A stretch of 64,000 nt of DNA from Sulfitobacter sp. SK011 (GCF_003352065.1 NZ_CP025803.1:1612001-1676000); one strand, 5' to 3'. Shown: positions 1 to 8,672, counted from the stretch's first letter. Numbers and translations: made by a program. Notes: generated by a model from the sequence alone, not told the origin.

Positions 1-334
1 CCGCCGCGATGCTCCCGCACGTGAACCTTTCAATAGGGGGAGGCCATCGGGCCTTTGAGCGACCCGATCAGGCAGTGCTTCAGTGAAGATCAAAATGAAG
101 AAGCTGTAAGTGCAGCATGTCAGATCAGCCAGGAGGTTGATCTTCAATTCGCCTGAGGAACTTCCTCAGAGGCTGACGCTGAAAGGCGATCCTACCCAAT
201 GCGCCTTTTGACGGCGTCAAATCTGCTGGCATCGGGGTTGAGTTCGGCGATAAAGGACCTGCCGAATACACCGACATTCAAGAGGTGTTCTCCTATATCA
301 GACTGTGTGGCCGCGGGTCTTGCCCCGGCCTCAC
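1..334. other. Non-coding stretch, no gene recognised
   Basis: I see no convincing gene here. Short open frames lack ribosome sites and do not resemble a known family. The stretch contains a perfect 8-bp inverted repeat, CTGAGGAA-C-TTCCTCAG, at 153-169, and a looser GATCA...TGATC pair at 123-142. It may be the decayed end of a gene or mobile element lying to the left of the window, but nothing in it proves that. Confidence 0.4.
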
Positions 335-709
335 CTATGAAGCCGCATCATAAACGCTGCGCGCCTTCACAATTTCGGGCTGCTTTTCGACGGCCCATTG
401 TGCCATCGCCCCGATGGGCGCAAACAGCGACTGACCCAGTTCGGTGATCGCATAATCCACACGCGGTGGAATGCTGGGCGTGACCGTCCGGCGCACCAGC
501 CCATCCCGCTCCAGCTTGCGCAGGGTCTGGGTCAGCATGCGTTGCGAGATATCAGGGATCGCACGCTGGATCGCAGAGAATCGGTATTCCCCGTCCCGCA
601 GCATCAAAATCACCAGAAGGCTCCATTTATCGCCGATCTGGGCCAGCACAGTGCGGATCGGACACAGGTCAAGCCCCAGTTCTTGCTCAATTTCTTCGCG
701 TCGTTTCAT
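335..709 (-). CDS. HxlR-family winged-helix transcriptional regulator
   Basis: A 124-aa protein of normal HxlR length. The N-terminus has Cys16-Pro followed by ...[12 protein letters not shown], the hallmark of the family; the core [25 protein letters not shown] is the recognition helix region and [20 protein letters not shown] is the wing. In YodB and CatR of this family the equivalent N-terminal Cys senses quinones or diamide, so Cys16 is a candidate redox switch (known for the family, inferred here). The gene is divergent from the SnoaL-like gene at 815, and the spacer carries a site matching the YodB/CatR consensus, so it probably controls itself and that neighbour. Confidence 0.9.
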   Translation of the reverse strand: MKRREEIEQELGLDLCPIRTVLAQIGDKWSLLVILMLRDGEYRFSAIQRAIPDISQRMLTQTLRKLERDGLVRRTVTPSIPPRVDYAITELGQSLFAPIGAMAQWAVEKQPEIVKARSVYDAAS

Positions 710-720
710 CTTTAATCCAG

Positions 721-751
721 TTACTAAAAAGTGCCTACTTACTAAAAGTAA
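721..751. promoter_or_regulatory. Probable HxlR operator (TACT-N7-AGTA)
   Basis: The divergent spacer contains TACT at 736-739 and AGTA at 747-750 separated by 7 nt, which matches the published YodB/CatR half-site arrangement. A partial second copy, TTACTAAAAAGT, sits at 721-732. The position just upstream of the HxlR start codon fits autoregulation. Confidence 0.6.
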
Positions 752-814
752 TTAGCTTGAATAGACCTACAGCACGCCCGGCAATCGGGCAAGCATTCAT
801 TCAAGGAGAATCAG

Positions 815-1648
815 ATGAACACGATCTTTCGCACCGCAACCGCTGTCGCAGCGGTTGCCCTGACCGGTCTTTCTGCAGCCGCCGATCCCGCCGCAAACAA
901 GGACATCGCGCTGGGCTTGCTGGAGCAGGGCCTTGCCAAGGGCGACCGCGATTACATCATGACCCATGTGGCCGAAGGTTACATCCAGCACAACCCGCAG
1001 GCCGCTGATGGCCGCGAAGGTCTGCTGGGATTTGTCGGCTTTCTGGAAGCCCTCGACCCGCCGGTTTCTGTCAACCCGGTGCATGTCATCGCGGATGACG
1101 ATTTTGTTGTCATCCATCAGGAGGCTGAATTCTTTGGCCCCAAGGTGATCATTGATGTGTTCCGCTTTGAAGACGGCAAGATCGCCGAACATTGGGACAG
1201 CATTCAGGAAACCGTCACTGAAACCGCAAGTGGTCGGTCAATGACCGATGGCGCAACCGAAATCACGGATCTGGATAAGACCGACGCCAACAAGGCGCTG
1301 GTCACTGCGCTGGTGACGGATGTGCTGATGAAGGGCGAAATCGACAAGATCGACAGCTACATCGCGCCTGAGTACATGCAGCACAATCCGTTCGTTTCAG
1401 ACACCCGTGACGGGCTGAAAGGCTTTATCGCCTATCTGGGCGAAAACGACATTTCGTTCTGGTATTCAGAGCTGCACAATGTTGTCGCCGAAGGCAACTT
1501 TGTCTTTACCCAGGCCGAGGGTGTCTATGACGGCACGCCCACCGCCTTTTATGACATATGGCGTGTTGAAGACGGCATGATCGTGGAGCACTGGGACGCC
1601 GTGCAGGCCATCCCGACCGAATTCGCGCATGAAAACGGTATGTTCTGA
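815..1648 (+). CDS. Exported protein with two SnoaL-like (NTF2-fold) domains
   Basis: A 277-aa protein. Residues 1-23 form a signal peptide (short positive start, hydrophobic TAVAAVALTGLSAAA). Two homologous SnoaL-like polyketide-cyclase/NTF2 units follow, roughly residues 28-130 and 145-270. Each has the pattern 'YIQHNP...GREGLLGF' or 'YMQHNPF...RDGLKGF', ending in '(F/W)R(F/V)EDGKI(A/V)EHWD'. The ATG has a good AAGGAG site at 803-808. It is divergent from a HxlR regulator and probably its target. The fold is confident, but the substrate is unknown; domains like this serve as small-molecule cyclases, isomerases or binding proteins. Confidence 0.85.
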   Translation: MNTIFRTATAVAAVALTGLSAAADPAANKDIALGLLEQGLAKGDRDYIMTHVAEGYIQHNPQAADGREGLLGFVGFLEALDPPVSVNPVHVIADDDFVVIHQEAEFFGPKVIIDVFRFEDGKIAEHWDSIQETVTETASGRSMTDGATEITDLDKTDANKALVTALVTDVLMKGEIDKIDSYIAPEYMQHNPFVSDTRDGLKGFIAYLGENDISFWYSELHNVVAEGNFVFTQAEGVYDGTPTAFYDIWRVEDGMIVEHWDAVQAIPTEFAHENGMF

Positions 1649-1674
1649 GGGCGCTACCTTTGAAATCAAAGATT

Positions 1675-1698
1675 CACCCGGCGCGATTGTACCGGGTG
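1675..1698. terminator. Hairpin between convergent genes
   Basis: A perfect 7-bp stem (CACCCGG at 1675-1681, CCGGGTG at 1692-1698) lies between the SnoaL-like gene and the convergent LysR gene. There is no strong T-run, so this is only a weak candidate for a bidirectional terminator. Confidence 0.35.
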
Positions 1699-1719
1699 GA
1701 TCACGGGTTTTGCGCTGAG

Positions 1720-2580
1720 TTAATCTGCAAAAATCCCACGCAGCCAGCTCTTAAAGACCTCGACCTCAGGCCGGTGCGCCTTTTGCGTTTTGCCCTGCAT
1801 AAAGTAGTGCGATTGCGGGAAGGGAACCGGCGGACCGGAGATCGCGATAGTCACACCGGCGGCAATGGCCTGACGTGCAAATCGTTCCTGAACGACAGAG
1901 TGCCCCCCGCCCGATGCGACAAGCGAAACGGCGGCAACGGTGGTGTCCACAGTGATTTGTGTAAGCGCGCCAATCGGGTCCCGGGGCTGCGCGGCAACGT
2001 AGATCTTTCGCATGTTTTCATTGCCAAGCACCTGAATGAATGCGCCATTCGTTGTGCGCGCAGGTGCTGCTTGTCGAATGGGTACAATCGTCTCAGTCGA
2101 GATTTTCTCGGCTTCAAATCCCGGCCAGTGTCCCAGCCCCTGACGGATATCCACATCCACATCTTCGTCCGAAATCGACGTGGCCCAGATGGTTGAGACC
2201 AGCCGGATATTGATGCCGGGATAGTCCTTGGTGAACTGCGGCAGATAGGGTGCCAGCCACAGCGTTGCGGTGGAAATCGGGGCGCGGACGGTGATCGTGC
2301 CCCGCGACTGGGGTCCAAAAAGGCTGAGCGTGGCAGTGTCGATCGCATTGAGAGCGTCCCGCACGGTATAAAGGTACGCCTCACCAACTGCGCTGAGTGA
2401 CAGGTGCCGCGCCTTGCGGATAAAGAGCTTGCATCCCAGCGTGTCTTCCAACGTCCTGATGTGCAGGCTGATTGCCGTCTGCGTCAGACCCAGTTCGCGG
2501 CCAGCCTCGGTGAAATTCAGCAAACGGGCAGAGGCCTCAAAGCTGCGGAGCCAGATCAGATTGGGCGTTCGGTTCAGCAT
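1720..2580 (-). CDS. LysR-family regulator (GcvA-like)
   Basis: A 286-aa protein from the chosen ATG. The HTH is at residues ~7-64 (LIWLRSFEASARLLNFTEAGRELG...TQTAISLHIRTLE), followed by a LysR substrate-binding domain. The frame stays open upstream to 2826, but the family normally begins with the 'NLIWLRSFEA' segment. The ATG at 2580 has a GGTGAT-like site, and a palindrome lies just upstream at 2589-2602, so I prefer it to the ATG at 2625. The gene is divergent from the cupin gene at 2701 and likely regulates the cupin-dehydrogenase-aldehyde dehydrogenase unit. The inducer is unknown. Confidence 0.85.
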   Translation of the reverse strand: MLNRTPNLIWLRSFEASARLLNFTEAGRELGLTQTAISLHIRTLEDTLGCKLFIRKARHLSLSAVGEAYLYTVRDALNAIDTATLSLFGPQSRGTITVRAPISTATLWLAPYLPQFTKDYPGINIRLVSTIWATSISDEDVDVDIRQGLGHWPGFEAEKISTETIVPIRQAAPARTTNGAFIQVLGNENMRKIYVAAQPRDPIGALTQITVDTTVAAVSLVASGGGHSVVQERFARQAIAAGVTIAISGPPVPFPQSHYFMQGKTQKAHRPEVEVFKSWLRGIFAD

Positions 2581-2588
2581 TTCTATCA

Positions 2589-2602
2589 CCAAATTTATTT
2601 GG
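2589..2602. promoter_or_regulatory. Palindrome in LysR/cupin divergent region
   Basis: CCAAAT-tt-ATTTGG is a perfect 6-bp inverted repeat immediately upstream of the preferred LysR start. It is suitable as a LysR-type operator (T-N11-A class) by position and symmetry only. Confidence 0.4.
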
Positions 2603-2700
2603 GTATCTTTGGCATTATTACTCATTTTGATTTTTGATGAAATGGCGGAATAACATGTCCACAAAGCATTACCCACACCAACACATGGGAAGTACCAGAC

Positions 2701-3144
2701 ATGTTGACCACCGCACCGTACGTTGAAAATTTCATGAGCGACGTCATCGCCAACGACAACGTCCCAATCTGCCGGCATGTTGTGCACGCGGATGACCTGC
2801 CAATCGAGACCGGCTTTGGGCCCCAATACGGTGGCGCTACCTGGAAGACCCTGATCTCAAGCGACCGGATGGAGTCTGCTGAGGTGGTACTGGGTGTGGC
2901 CCAGATCCCGGCGGGTGGCGTTTTGGCCCCCCACCGCCATCCGCCCGCCGAGTTTTACTTTGTTATGTCCGGGTCGGGCGTTGTGATGCTGGAGGGTGTT
3001 GCCAACCCCGTCACAAGCGGATCGGCCGTGTTTATCCCCGGCAACGCCGAACACAGCTTTGAGGCGGGGCCAGAGGGCGTGTCATTCGCCTATGGTTTTG
3101 CCCAGAACGCGTTCAGCGACGTCGAATACACCTTTTCGGAATGA
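2701..3144 (+). CDS. Cupin-domain protein
   Basis: A 147-aa single-cupin protein. Cupin motif 1 is visible as 'APHRHPPAEFYFVMSGSGVVMLEG' (metal-ligand candidates in HRHPPAE) and motif 2 as 'GSAVFIPGNAEHSFEA' (His). It is the first gene of a + strand unit with a hydroxyacid dehydrogenase and an aldehyde dehydrogenase. It could be a small isomerase or dioxygenase, or a sugar-acid or sulfonate-modifying enzyme; the exact reaction cannot be told. An alternative start is the ATG at 2734. Confidence 0.8.
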   Translation: MLTTAPYVENFMSDVIANDNVPICRHVVHADDLPIETGFGPQYGGATWKTLISSDRMESAEVVLGVAQIPAGGVLAPHRHPPAEFYFVMSGSGVVMLEGVANPVTSGSAVFIPGNAEHSFEAGPEGVSFAYGFAQNAFSDVEYTFSE

Positions 3145-3167
3145 ACCCTTTGTCGGAGAAGTTGGAC

Positions 3168-4142
3168 ATGAAAATCGGATTTATCGGACTTGGGAACGTT
3201 GGCGGCAAACTTGCCGGGTCTATCCTGCGCAATGGGTATGATCTGACCGTGCGGGATCTGAACCAGGACTTTGTGGATGGTTTTGTTGCCCGTGGTGCGG
3301 ACAGCGCGGACAGCCCCAAAGAACTTGCTGAGATGTGCGATGTTATCATCACCTGCCTGCCGTCGCCCGCCGCCTGTAGCGACGTGATGGAAGCCGCCGA
3401 TGGCGTGATCGCCGGGCTGAGCGAAGGCAAGATCTGGGCCGAGATGTCGACCACAGATGAGACCGAGGTTAAACGCATCGCGGAACTGGTGCGCGCCACC
3501 GGGGCCGCCCCCATCGAATGCCCGGTTTCGGGCGGCTGCCACCGTGCGGCGACGGGCAACATCTCGATCTTTGCGGGCTGTGACCGGGATACTTTTGAGC
3601 GCATGTTGCCGATGCTGACCACTTTGGGCCGGCGCGTGTTGCACACAGGTCCTATTGGGTCTGCGTCGGTGCTCAAGGTAATGACAAACTATCTGGCCAC
3701 CGCCAACCTGCTGACCCTTTGCGAGGCGATGGTGACAATGAAAGCCGCGGGCATGGACATGGCCACCACCTATGAGGCGATCACGATCTCGTCTGGCACA
3801 TCCTTTGTCGCTGAAACCGAAGGTCAGGTCATTCTGAACGGCAGCCGCGATATTTCGTTCACCATGGATCTGGTGCTCAAGGATATCGGCCTGTTTCACA
3901 AGATCGCGGAACAGCATGACATCCCGCTCGAAATCAGCCCGCTGATGATCGAGATATTCAAGGATGGGCAAAAACGCTATGGCAGCCGTGCACAATCTGA
4001 CGACATCATTCGCAGGTTGGAAGATGCCACGGGCCTGTCGATTCTGGCAGATGGCTTCCCGGCCGAGATGACCGACGATGAACCCGAAGAGCCGGGGTAT
4101 GAAGTGGTGCCGCGTGGCGCAACCCGGCTGGTCGCCGAATAG
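3168..4142 (+). CDS. 3-hydroxyisobutyrate dehydrogenase-family NAD(P)-dependent oxidoreductase
   Basis: A 324-aa beta-hydroxyacid dehydrogenase. The Rossmann motif GFIGLGNVGG starts at residue 4; the substrate loop 'ECPVSGGCHRAATGNISIFAGC' and the catalytic-Lys helix 'SASVLKVMTNYLATANL' are present. The family oxidises 3-hydroxyisobutyrate, tartronate-semialdehyde-type or sulfolactate-type hydroxyacids. An in-frame ATG at 3141 overlaps the cupin stop, but ATG 3168 has GGAGAA at 3155-3160 and matches the normal family N-terminus. The C-terminus has a short acidic tail (DDEPEEPGYE). It likely acts with the aldehyde dehydrogenase that follows, as two steps of one catabolic route. Confidence 0.85.
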   Translation: MKIGFIGLGNVGGKLAGSILRNGYDLTVRDLNQDFVDGFVARGADSADSPKELAEMCDVIITCLPSPAACSDVMEAADGVIAGLSEGKIWAEMSTTDETEVKRIAELVRATGAAPIECPVSGGCHRAATGNISIFAGCDRDTFERMLPMLTTLGRRVLHTGPIGSASVLKVMTNYLATANLLTLCEAMVTMKAAGMDMATTYEAITISSGTSFVAETEGQVILNGSRDISFTMDLVLKDIGLFHKIAEQHDIPLEISPLMIEIFKDGQKRYGSRAQSDDIIRRLEDATGLSILADGFPAEMTDDEPEEPGYEVVPRGATRLVAE

Positions 4143-4186
4143 GCTGACCGCACAAAACACAACTGGCCGCCGATACAGGAGTCGTC

Positions 4187-5614
4187 ATGGAAAATCTGGA
4201 CAAGTTCTTTATCGGCGGCAAGTGGGTCCAGCCGCACTCGGACCGCACGTTTGCGGTAACCAACCCGGCCACCGAAGCGCAGATTGGCCAGATCATTCTG
4301 GGCGATCAGCGCGATGTGGACGCGGCTGTTGCGGCGGCGGTATCCGCCTTTGACAGCTATGGCCAGACAACACAGGCAGAGCGGCTGGAATTGCTGGAGG
4401 CGTTGCTGAAAGAGACCCGCAGCCGCACCGAAGACCTTGCACAGGCCATGCGTCAGGAGATGGGCGCGCCGATCACACTGGCACGCGAGGCGCAGGCGGA
4501 CGCAGGTATCGGCCATCTGGAAGCCTTCATTGAAACATTGCGGGGGCAGGACGCCCGCGAAACGCTTGCAAATGGCGATGTTCAACTGCGTGAACCTATC
4601 GGGGTCTGCGGATTGATCACACCGTGGAACTGGCCAATCAACCAGATCGCGCTGAAGGTCATTCCGGCGCTGGCGACGGGCTGCACCTGTGTGCTGAAAC
4701 CCTCGGAATACACGCCGCTCTCCGCGATGATCTATGCCGAGATCATCGAGGCCGCAGGCTTTCCCCCCGGCGTTTTCAACCTGATCTACGGCGATGGCCC
4801 CACGGTCGGCGCGGCCCTGTCGCGGCATCCGGACATTCAGATGATGTCGTTCACCGGCTCCCTGCGCGCCGGGATCGCGATCACCAAAGACGCCGCCGAT
4901 ACCGTCAAACGTGTCACGCTGGAGCTGGGCAGCAAGTCGCCCAACCTTGTGTTTGACGACTGCGATCTTGAGACGCAGGTCACGGAATCTGTACAGGCCT
5001 GCATGGTGAACACCGGTCAGTCCTGCGACGCGCCAACCCGTCTTTTGGTGCAGCGGTCCTGCTATGACCGGGCCTTGGTCATCGCCAAGGCGGCTTGTGG
5101 GGCAATCAAGGTGGGCGACCCTGCGCAGGAGGGCGACCACATCGGCCCGCTCTTTGACAAGATCCAGTTTGACCGGGTGCAGTCCATGATCCAACTCGGG
5201 CTGGACGAGGGGGCAACCTTGCTCGCGGGGGGGCTGGGTCGGCCAGAAGGGTTGAATGTGGGATGGTTCGCGAAACCGACCATTTTTGCCGATGTCCGTA
5301 ACGAAATGCGCATTGCGCAGGAAGAAATCTTCGGTCCGGTGCTTGTTATCATCCCATTCGAGGATGAGGCCGACGCCATCGCCATTGCCAATGACACCCC
5401 TTATGGCCTTGCGGCTTACGTCCAGACCGGTGATGAGGCGCGGGCCGAGCGGGTGGCGTCAAAGCTGCGGGCGGGTGCGGTGCATATCAACGGCGCGCCC
5501 TTCCGATATGGCTCACCCTTTGGCGGCTACAAACAATCGGGCAACGGCCGCGAAGGCGGATTGCCCGGATTGGAAGACTATCAGGAAATCAAGGTGCTGC
5601 ACTATCCGGACTGA
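4187..5614 (+). CDS. NAD(P)-dependent aldehyde dehydrogenase
   Basis: A 475-aa ALDH-superfamily enzyme of full length. The motifs are TPWNWPINQIALKVIPAL (cofactor region), SFTGSLRAG, the general base in 'LELGSKSPN' (Glu246) and the catalytic Cys in 'NTGQSCDAPTR' (Cys280). It oxidises an aldehyde to the acid, probably the product of the preceding dehydrogenase. A CAGGAG ribosome site precedes the ATG. It is the last gene of the LysR-divergent unit and is followed by a strong hairpin. The substrate cannot be assigned; GQSCDAPTR-type ALDHs act on varied aliphatic and aromatic aldehydes. Confidence 0.9.
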   Translation: MENLDKFFIGGKWVQPHSDRTFAVTNPATEAQIGQIILGDQRDVDAAVAAAVSAFDSYGQTTQAERLELLEALLKETRSRTEDLAQAMRQEMGAPITLAREAQADAGIGHLEAFIETLRGQDARETLANGDVQLREPIGVCGLITPWNWPINQIALKVIPALATGCTCVLKPSEYTPLSAMIYAEIIEAAGFPPGVFNLIYGDGPTVGAALSRHPDIQMMSFTGSLRAGIAITKDAADTVKRVTLELGSKSPNLVFDDCDLETQVTESVQACMVNTGQSCDAPTRLLVQRSCYDRALVIAKAACGAIKVGDPAQEGDHIGPLFDKIQFDRVQSMIQLGLDEGATLLAGGLGRPEGLNVGWFAKPTIFADVRNEMRIAQEEIFGPVLVIIPFEDEADAIAIANDTPYGLAAYVQTGDEARAERVASKLRAGAVHINGAPFRYGSPFGGYKQSGNGREGGLPGLEDYQEIKVLHYPD

Positions 5615-5619
5615 ACGCA

Positions 5620-5653
5620 GCGGGGGGAACGAATTATCTCCCGCTCCCCCCGC
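5620..5653. terminator. Bidirectional terminator hairpin
   Basis: A perfect 9-bp GC-rich stem (GCGGGGGGA at 5620-5628, TCCCCCCGC at 5645-5653) lies between the convergent aldehyde dehydrogenase and RidA genes. There is no long T-run, but position and stem strength fit termination of both. Confidence 0.6.
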
Positions 5654-5680
5654 AATCTGTCAGCACAGTATAGGCTGGGT

Positions 5681-6055
5681 TTATCCGGCCAACGCCTCAA
5701 CAGGGGCCGCAGCGATCACCAGAAGTTCGACCTTGTAAAACGGTTGCGCAAGGCGTGCTTCAACACAGACCCGTGTCGGGGGTGCAATCCCGCTGACCCA
5801 GCTGTCCCACGCCTGATTGAACCCGGCGTAGTCGCCCATATCCGACAGCCAGACCTGCACGGAAATGATCTGACCACGATCCGTTCCGGCTTCTGCCAGA
5901 AGGGCATCGACCTTGGCAAAGACGTCGTCTGACTGGGCGATGATGTCGCCGTCTTTCAGTTGCGAAACCTGACCGGCAAGGTGAACCTGCCCGCCATGTG
6001 ATGCGATTGCAGAGAACCTGGCAGAGCCGCCGATTTTTCTGAGGGTCGTGGACAT
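5681..6055 (-). CDS. RidA/YjgF/YER057c/UK114-family protein
   Basis: A 124-aa protein with the family pattern: 'HGGQVHLAGQVSQ' near residue 20, 'QSDDVFAKVDALLAEAGTDRGQIISVQVWLSD' in the middle, and 'PPTRVCVEARLAQPFYKVELLVIAA' with the conserved Arg that binds the substrate carboxylate. RidA enzymes hydrolyse reactive enamines and imines to ketoacids. The gene lies downstream of and codirectional with a LysR gene (160-bp spacer with a palindrome). Its presence next to amine-use genes suggests it handles an imine intermediate of that route. Confidence 0.9.
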   Translation of the reverse strand: MSTTLRKIGGSARFSAIASHGGQVHLAGQVSQLKDGDIIAQSDDVFAKVDALLAEAGTDRGQIISVQVWLSDMGDYAGFNQAWDSWVSGIAPPTRVCVEARLAQPFYKVELLVIAAAPVEALAG

Positions 6056-6140
6056 TGGATGATTCCATCTGAGGTGTTATAAGAATGAGCGTTATTTCAC
6101 TCAAAGTAGCACTTCAGTCAAACGCGAATTTGTGTACTTG

Positions 6141-6159
6141 AATTCAGAATTTCTGAATT
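6141..6159. promoter_or_regulatory. Perfect palindrome upstream of the RidA gene
   Basis: AATTCAGA-att-TCTGAATT is an 8-bp perfect inverted repeat with a 3-nt spacer, about 85 bp before the RidA start. It contains the TTC-N9-GAA symmetry typical of LysR-type operators, and a LysR gene ends just upstream. Assignment to that regulator is inference. Confidence 0.5.
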
Positions 6160-6215
6160 TTGTTCACGCCCATTGAGACCGTGATGCAATCGTTGCGGCA
6201 AAACGAAAGGTGGCG

Positions 6216-7118
6216 TCAGTTTGACCGTCCCTGATCAAACGAAATGCTGCGGACTGTTGCGGCGATCCCGTTGGCGACCATCTCTTCTGCGGGGGACTGG
6301 GCTGTTTCTGACTTACGCAACAGATGAATTTGACGCTTTGCTGTCGGATCGTTGAGGTGGCGGAAAACCAGGGTGTCGGGTTGGAACGGCCAAACCGCCA
6401 TTTCCGGCAGGATCGTCACCCCGATATTGGCCCGGACCATCGCCAGAATTGAGGTCATATTATGCGCCGACAGGTTGGCCTTTGCATGCAGGTCCCGGCA
6501 TTGCGGGTTGGCGATATTGGCGGACAGACTGTTGGCAATCAATTGATCCGGGCGCAAATCCGACCAGTCCACAGGCCCGGTTTGCGCCGCAATGGGATGA
6601 TCAGGCGCGGCAACGACACCAAAACGATCAGACATAAGCAGCGTGCTTGCCAGCCCCATACTCGAATCCCGGAAGGTCGCAATACCGATGTCCACCCGGC
6701 CCCAGTACAATTCCTGCAGAACCGAGGCTGAATCCATGTCCCGCACTTCCAGATGAATGGATGCCAGAGCGTCCCGGTTTTCCGCATAATAGCGCGGCAT
6801 GACTGTTCCCGCGACCGAAGGCACCACAGCTAGCCGCACATGGCCTTTGCGGGCATAGGCGTAATCGTGAATGGCCCTGACCGTCATGTCAAAATGCTGC
6901 AACTCGCGTTCGGCCTGTTCCAGCACAAAGGCCCCAACCGGAGTCAGTTTGTTCTTGCGGTCCTTTTCGAACAGATTTTGGCCAAGATGTTCCTCAAGTT
7001 GCTTGAGGGTCATGGAAACGGCAGAAGGGGTCTTGGACAGGAATTCGGCCCCGTCTTTCAGATTTCCGCTTCTGGCGACGGCTGACAGGCAGCGAAACAT
7101 TTCAATCTTCAGCGCCAC
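6216..7118 (-). CDS. LysR-family transcriptional regulator
   Basis: A 300-aa protein with an N-terminal HTH (residues ~4-63: EMFRCLSAVARSGNLKDGAEFL...SAVSMTLKQLEEHLGQNLFE) and a LysR substrate-binding domain (residues ~90-295, starting 'GHVRLAVVPSVAGTVMPRYY'). It is divergent from the ketoglutarate-semialdehyde-type dehydrogenase gene at 7221 and upstream of RidA on its own strand. It is therefore the obvious regulator for both flanks. The effector is unknown. Confidence 0.9.
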   Translation of the reverse strand: MALKIEMFRCLSAVARSGNLKDGAEFLSKTPSAVSMTLKQLEEHLGQNLFEKDRKNKLTPVGAFVLEQAERELQHFDMTVRAIHDYAYARKGHVRLAVVPSVAGTVMPRYYAENRDALASIHLEVRDMDSASVLQELYWGRVDIGIATFRDSSMGLASTLLMSDRFGVVAAPDHPIAAQTGPVDWSDLRPDQLIANSLSANIANPQCRDLHAKANLSAHNMTSILAMVRANIGVTILPEMAVWPFQPDTLVFRHLNDPTAKRQIHLLRKSETAQSPAEEMVANGIAATVRSISFDQGRSN

Positions 7119-7138
7119 TTCATTTTTCCTGAATTATA

Positions 7139-7153
7139 CTCAAGTTATTTGAG
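7139..7153. promoter_or_regulatory. Palindrome in LysR/dehydrogenase divergent region
   Basis: CTCAA-gttat-TTGAG is a 5-bp inverted repeat with 5-nt spacing in the ~100-bp divergent promoter region. It is a candidate LysR operator by position. Confidence 0.4.
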
Positions 7154-7220
7154 ATTGAGTGAATCGGCATCTGATGTCAATCACCGTGGGTATTTCGAAA
7201 ACCAGCGGGGAAAAGACGAC

Positions 7221-8672
7221 ATGAGCACACTTCACAAAAACCTGATAGCCGGCGCATGGGCAGCGGGCGAAGGCGAGATTGAAAATGTGAACCCGTCGGA
7301 CCTGAGCGATATCGTCGGCCTGTTCGCGCAGGCAGATGCCGCGCAGTTGGATGCAACACTGGACCAAGCGCGCGTGGCACAGGTGGAATGGGCGGCCTAC
7401 GGGATGGAGCGCAAGCAAGCGGTCCTGATGGCGATCGGCAACGAGATGATGGCACGTGCGGAAGAACTGGGCACATTGCTCAGCCGTGAAGAGGGCAAAC
7501 CTCTGGCCGAAGGCAAGGGTGAAGTGTACCGCGCCGGTCAGTTCTTTACCTACTACGCCGCCGAATGCCTGCGCCAGCTGGGCGAAAACGCCGATTCCGT
7601 GCGCCCCGGCGTCGAAGTTGACGTGCGCCGCGAGCCGGTCGGTGTGGTCGCCATCATCAGCCCGTGGAATTTCCCGACTGCCACAGCATCGTGGAAAATC
7701 GCTCCGGCGCTGTGCTATGGCAACGCCGTTGTGTGGAAGCCCGCGAACGTGACCCCCGCATCTGCGGTGGCACTGGCAGAAATCATCGACCGTCAGGATA
7801 TTCCCAAGGGTCTGTTCTCTCTGGTGATGGGGGCAGGGCGCACCATTGGCCAGCGTCTGGTCGAAAGTTCGAAGATCAACGCGATTTCCTTTACTGGCTC
7901 TGTGCCGGTAGGCCGCGGCATCGCCACGGCAGCAGTGCAGAACTTTACCAAAATTCAGGCCGAGATGGGATCAAAGAACGCCTTGGCCGTGATGGACGAT
8001 GCGGACCTTGATCTGGCGGTGACACTGGCGCTTGGCGGAGCCTTTGGCGGCTCAGGTCAGAAATGCACAGCGTCGTCGCGTCTCGTGGTGCATGCCGGCA
8101 TCCACGATGCCTTTGTCGAAAAACTGGTGGCCGGAGCGAAAGCCATGAAAGTCGGTCATGCGATGGAAGCGGGCGTGCAGATGGGCCCGATTGTCAGCGC
8201 AGAGCAACTGGCCGAGAACCTCAAATACGTTGAACTGGGTCAGTCCGAAGGGGCCGAACTGGCCTGCGGTGGCGTCCGGCTGGATATGCCGCATCAGGGC
8301 TATTACATGAGCCCCGGCGTGTTCCTGAACACCACCAACGATATGCGCATCAACCGCGAGGAAATGTTTGCCCCTCTGACAAGTGTCATCAAGGTCGGCA
8401 GCTATGACGAGGCTTTGGCCACCGTCAATGACACCAATTTTGGCCTGACCTCCGGCATCGTCACGCAGAGCCTTGCCCGCGCCACGCACTTCCGCCGCAA
8501 TGCGCGTACCGGTGTGGTTACCGTGAACCTGCCGACCGCAGGCACCGATTATCACGTGCCCTTTGGCGGGCGTGGGGACAGTTCCTACGGGCCGCGCGAA
8601 CAGGGCAAGGCGGCGGCGGAATTCTACACCACCGTCAAGACCGCCTATATCGCTGCCGGGACACCACTCTGA
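7221..8672 (+). CDS. Aldehyde dehydrogenase, alpha-ketoglutarate-semialdehyde dehydrogenase-like
   Basis: A 483-aa ALDH. The motifs are ISPWNFPTATASWKIAPALCYG, SFTGSVPVG, the general base in 'IQAEMGSKN' (Glu248) and the catalytic Cys282 in 'GSGQKCTASSRLVV'. The N-terminal 'LLSREEGKPLAEGKGEVYRAGQF' and the 'GQKCTASSR' block resemble ketoglutarate-semialdehyde dehydrogenases, which convert 2,5-dioxopentanoate to 2-oxoglutarate in hydroxyproline and sugar-acid breakdown. The start at 7221 (after GGGGAAAAG) is preferred over the longer frame from 7149. It is first in a tight unit and its stop overlaps the next start (TGATG). Confidence 0.85.
   Translation: MSTLHKNLIAGAWAAGEGEIENVNPSDLSDIVGLFAQADAAQLDATLDQARVAQVEWAAYGMERKQAVLMAIGNEMMARAEELGTLLSREEGKPLAEGKGEVYRAGQFFTYYAAECLRQLGENADSVRPGVEVDVRREPVGVVAIISPWNFPTATASWKIAPALCYGNAVVWKPANVTPASAVALAEIIDRQDIPKGLFSLVMGAGRTIGQRLVESSKINAISFTGSVPVGRGIATAAVQNFTKIQAEMGSKNALAVMDDADLDLAVTLALGGAFGGSGQKCTASSRLVVHAGIHDAFVEKLVAGAKAMKVGHAMEAGVQMGPIVSAEQLAENLKYVELGQSEGAELACGGVRLDMPHQGYYMSPGVFLNTTNDMRINREEMFAPLTSVIKVGSYDEALATVNDTNFGLTSGIVTQSLARATHFRRNARTGVVTVNLPTAGTDYHVPFGGRGDSSYGPREQGKAAAEFYTTVKTAYIAAGTPL

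Noticed and set aside
1660-2196. 178-aa + strand open frame antisense to the LysR gene
   Set aside because: It is a shadow of the LysR gene: basic, Cys-rich product, no ribosome site, and the opposite strand has a clear family match.
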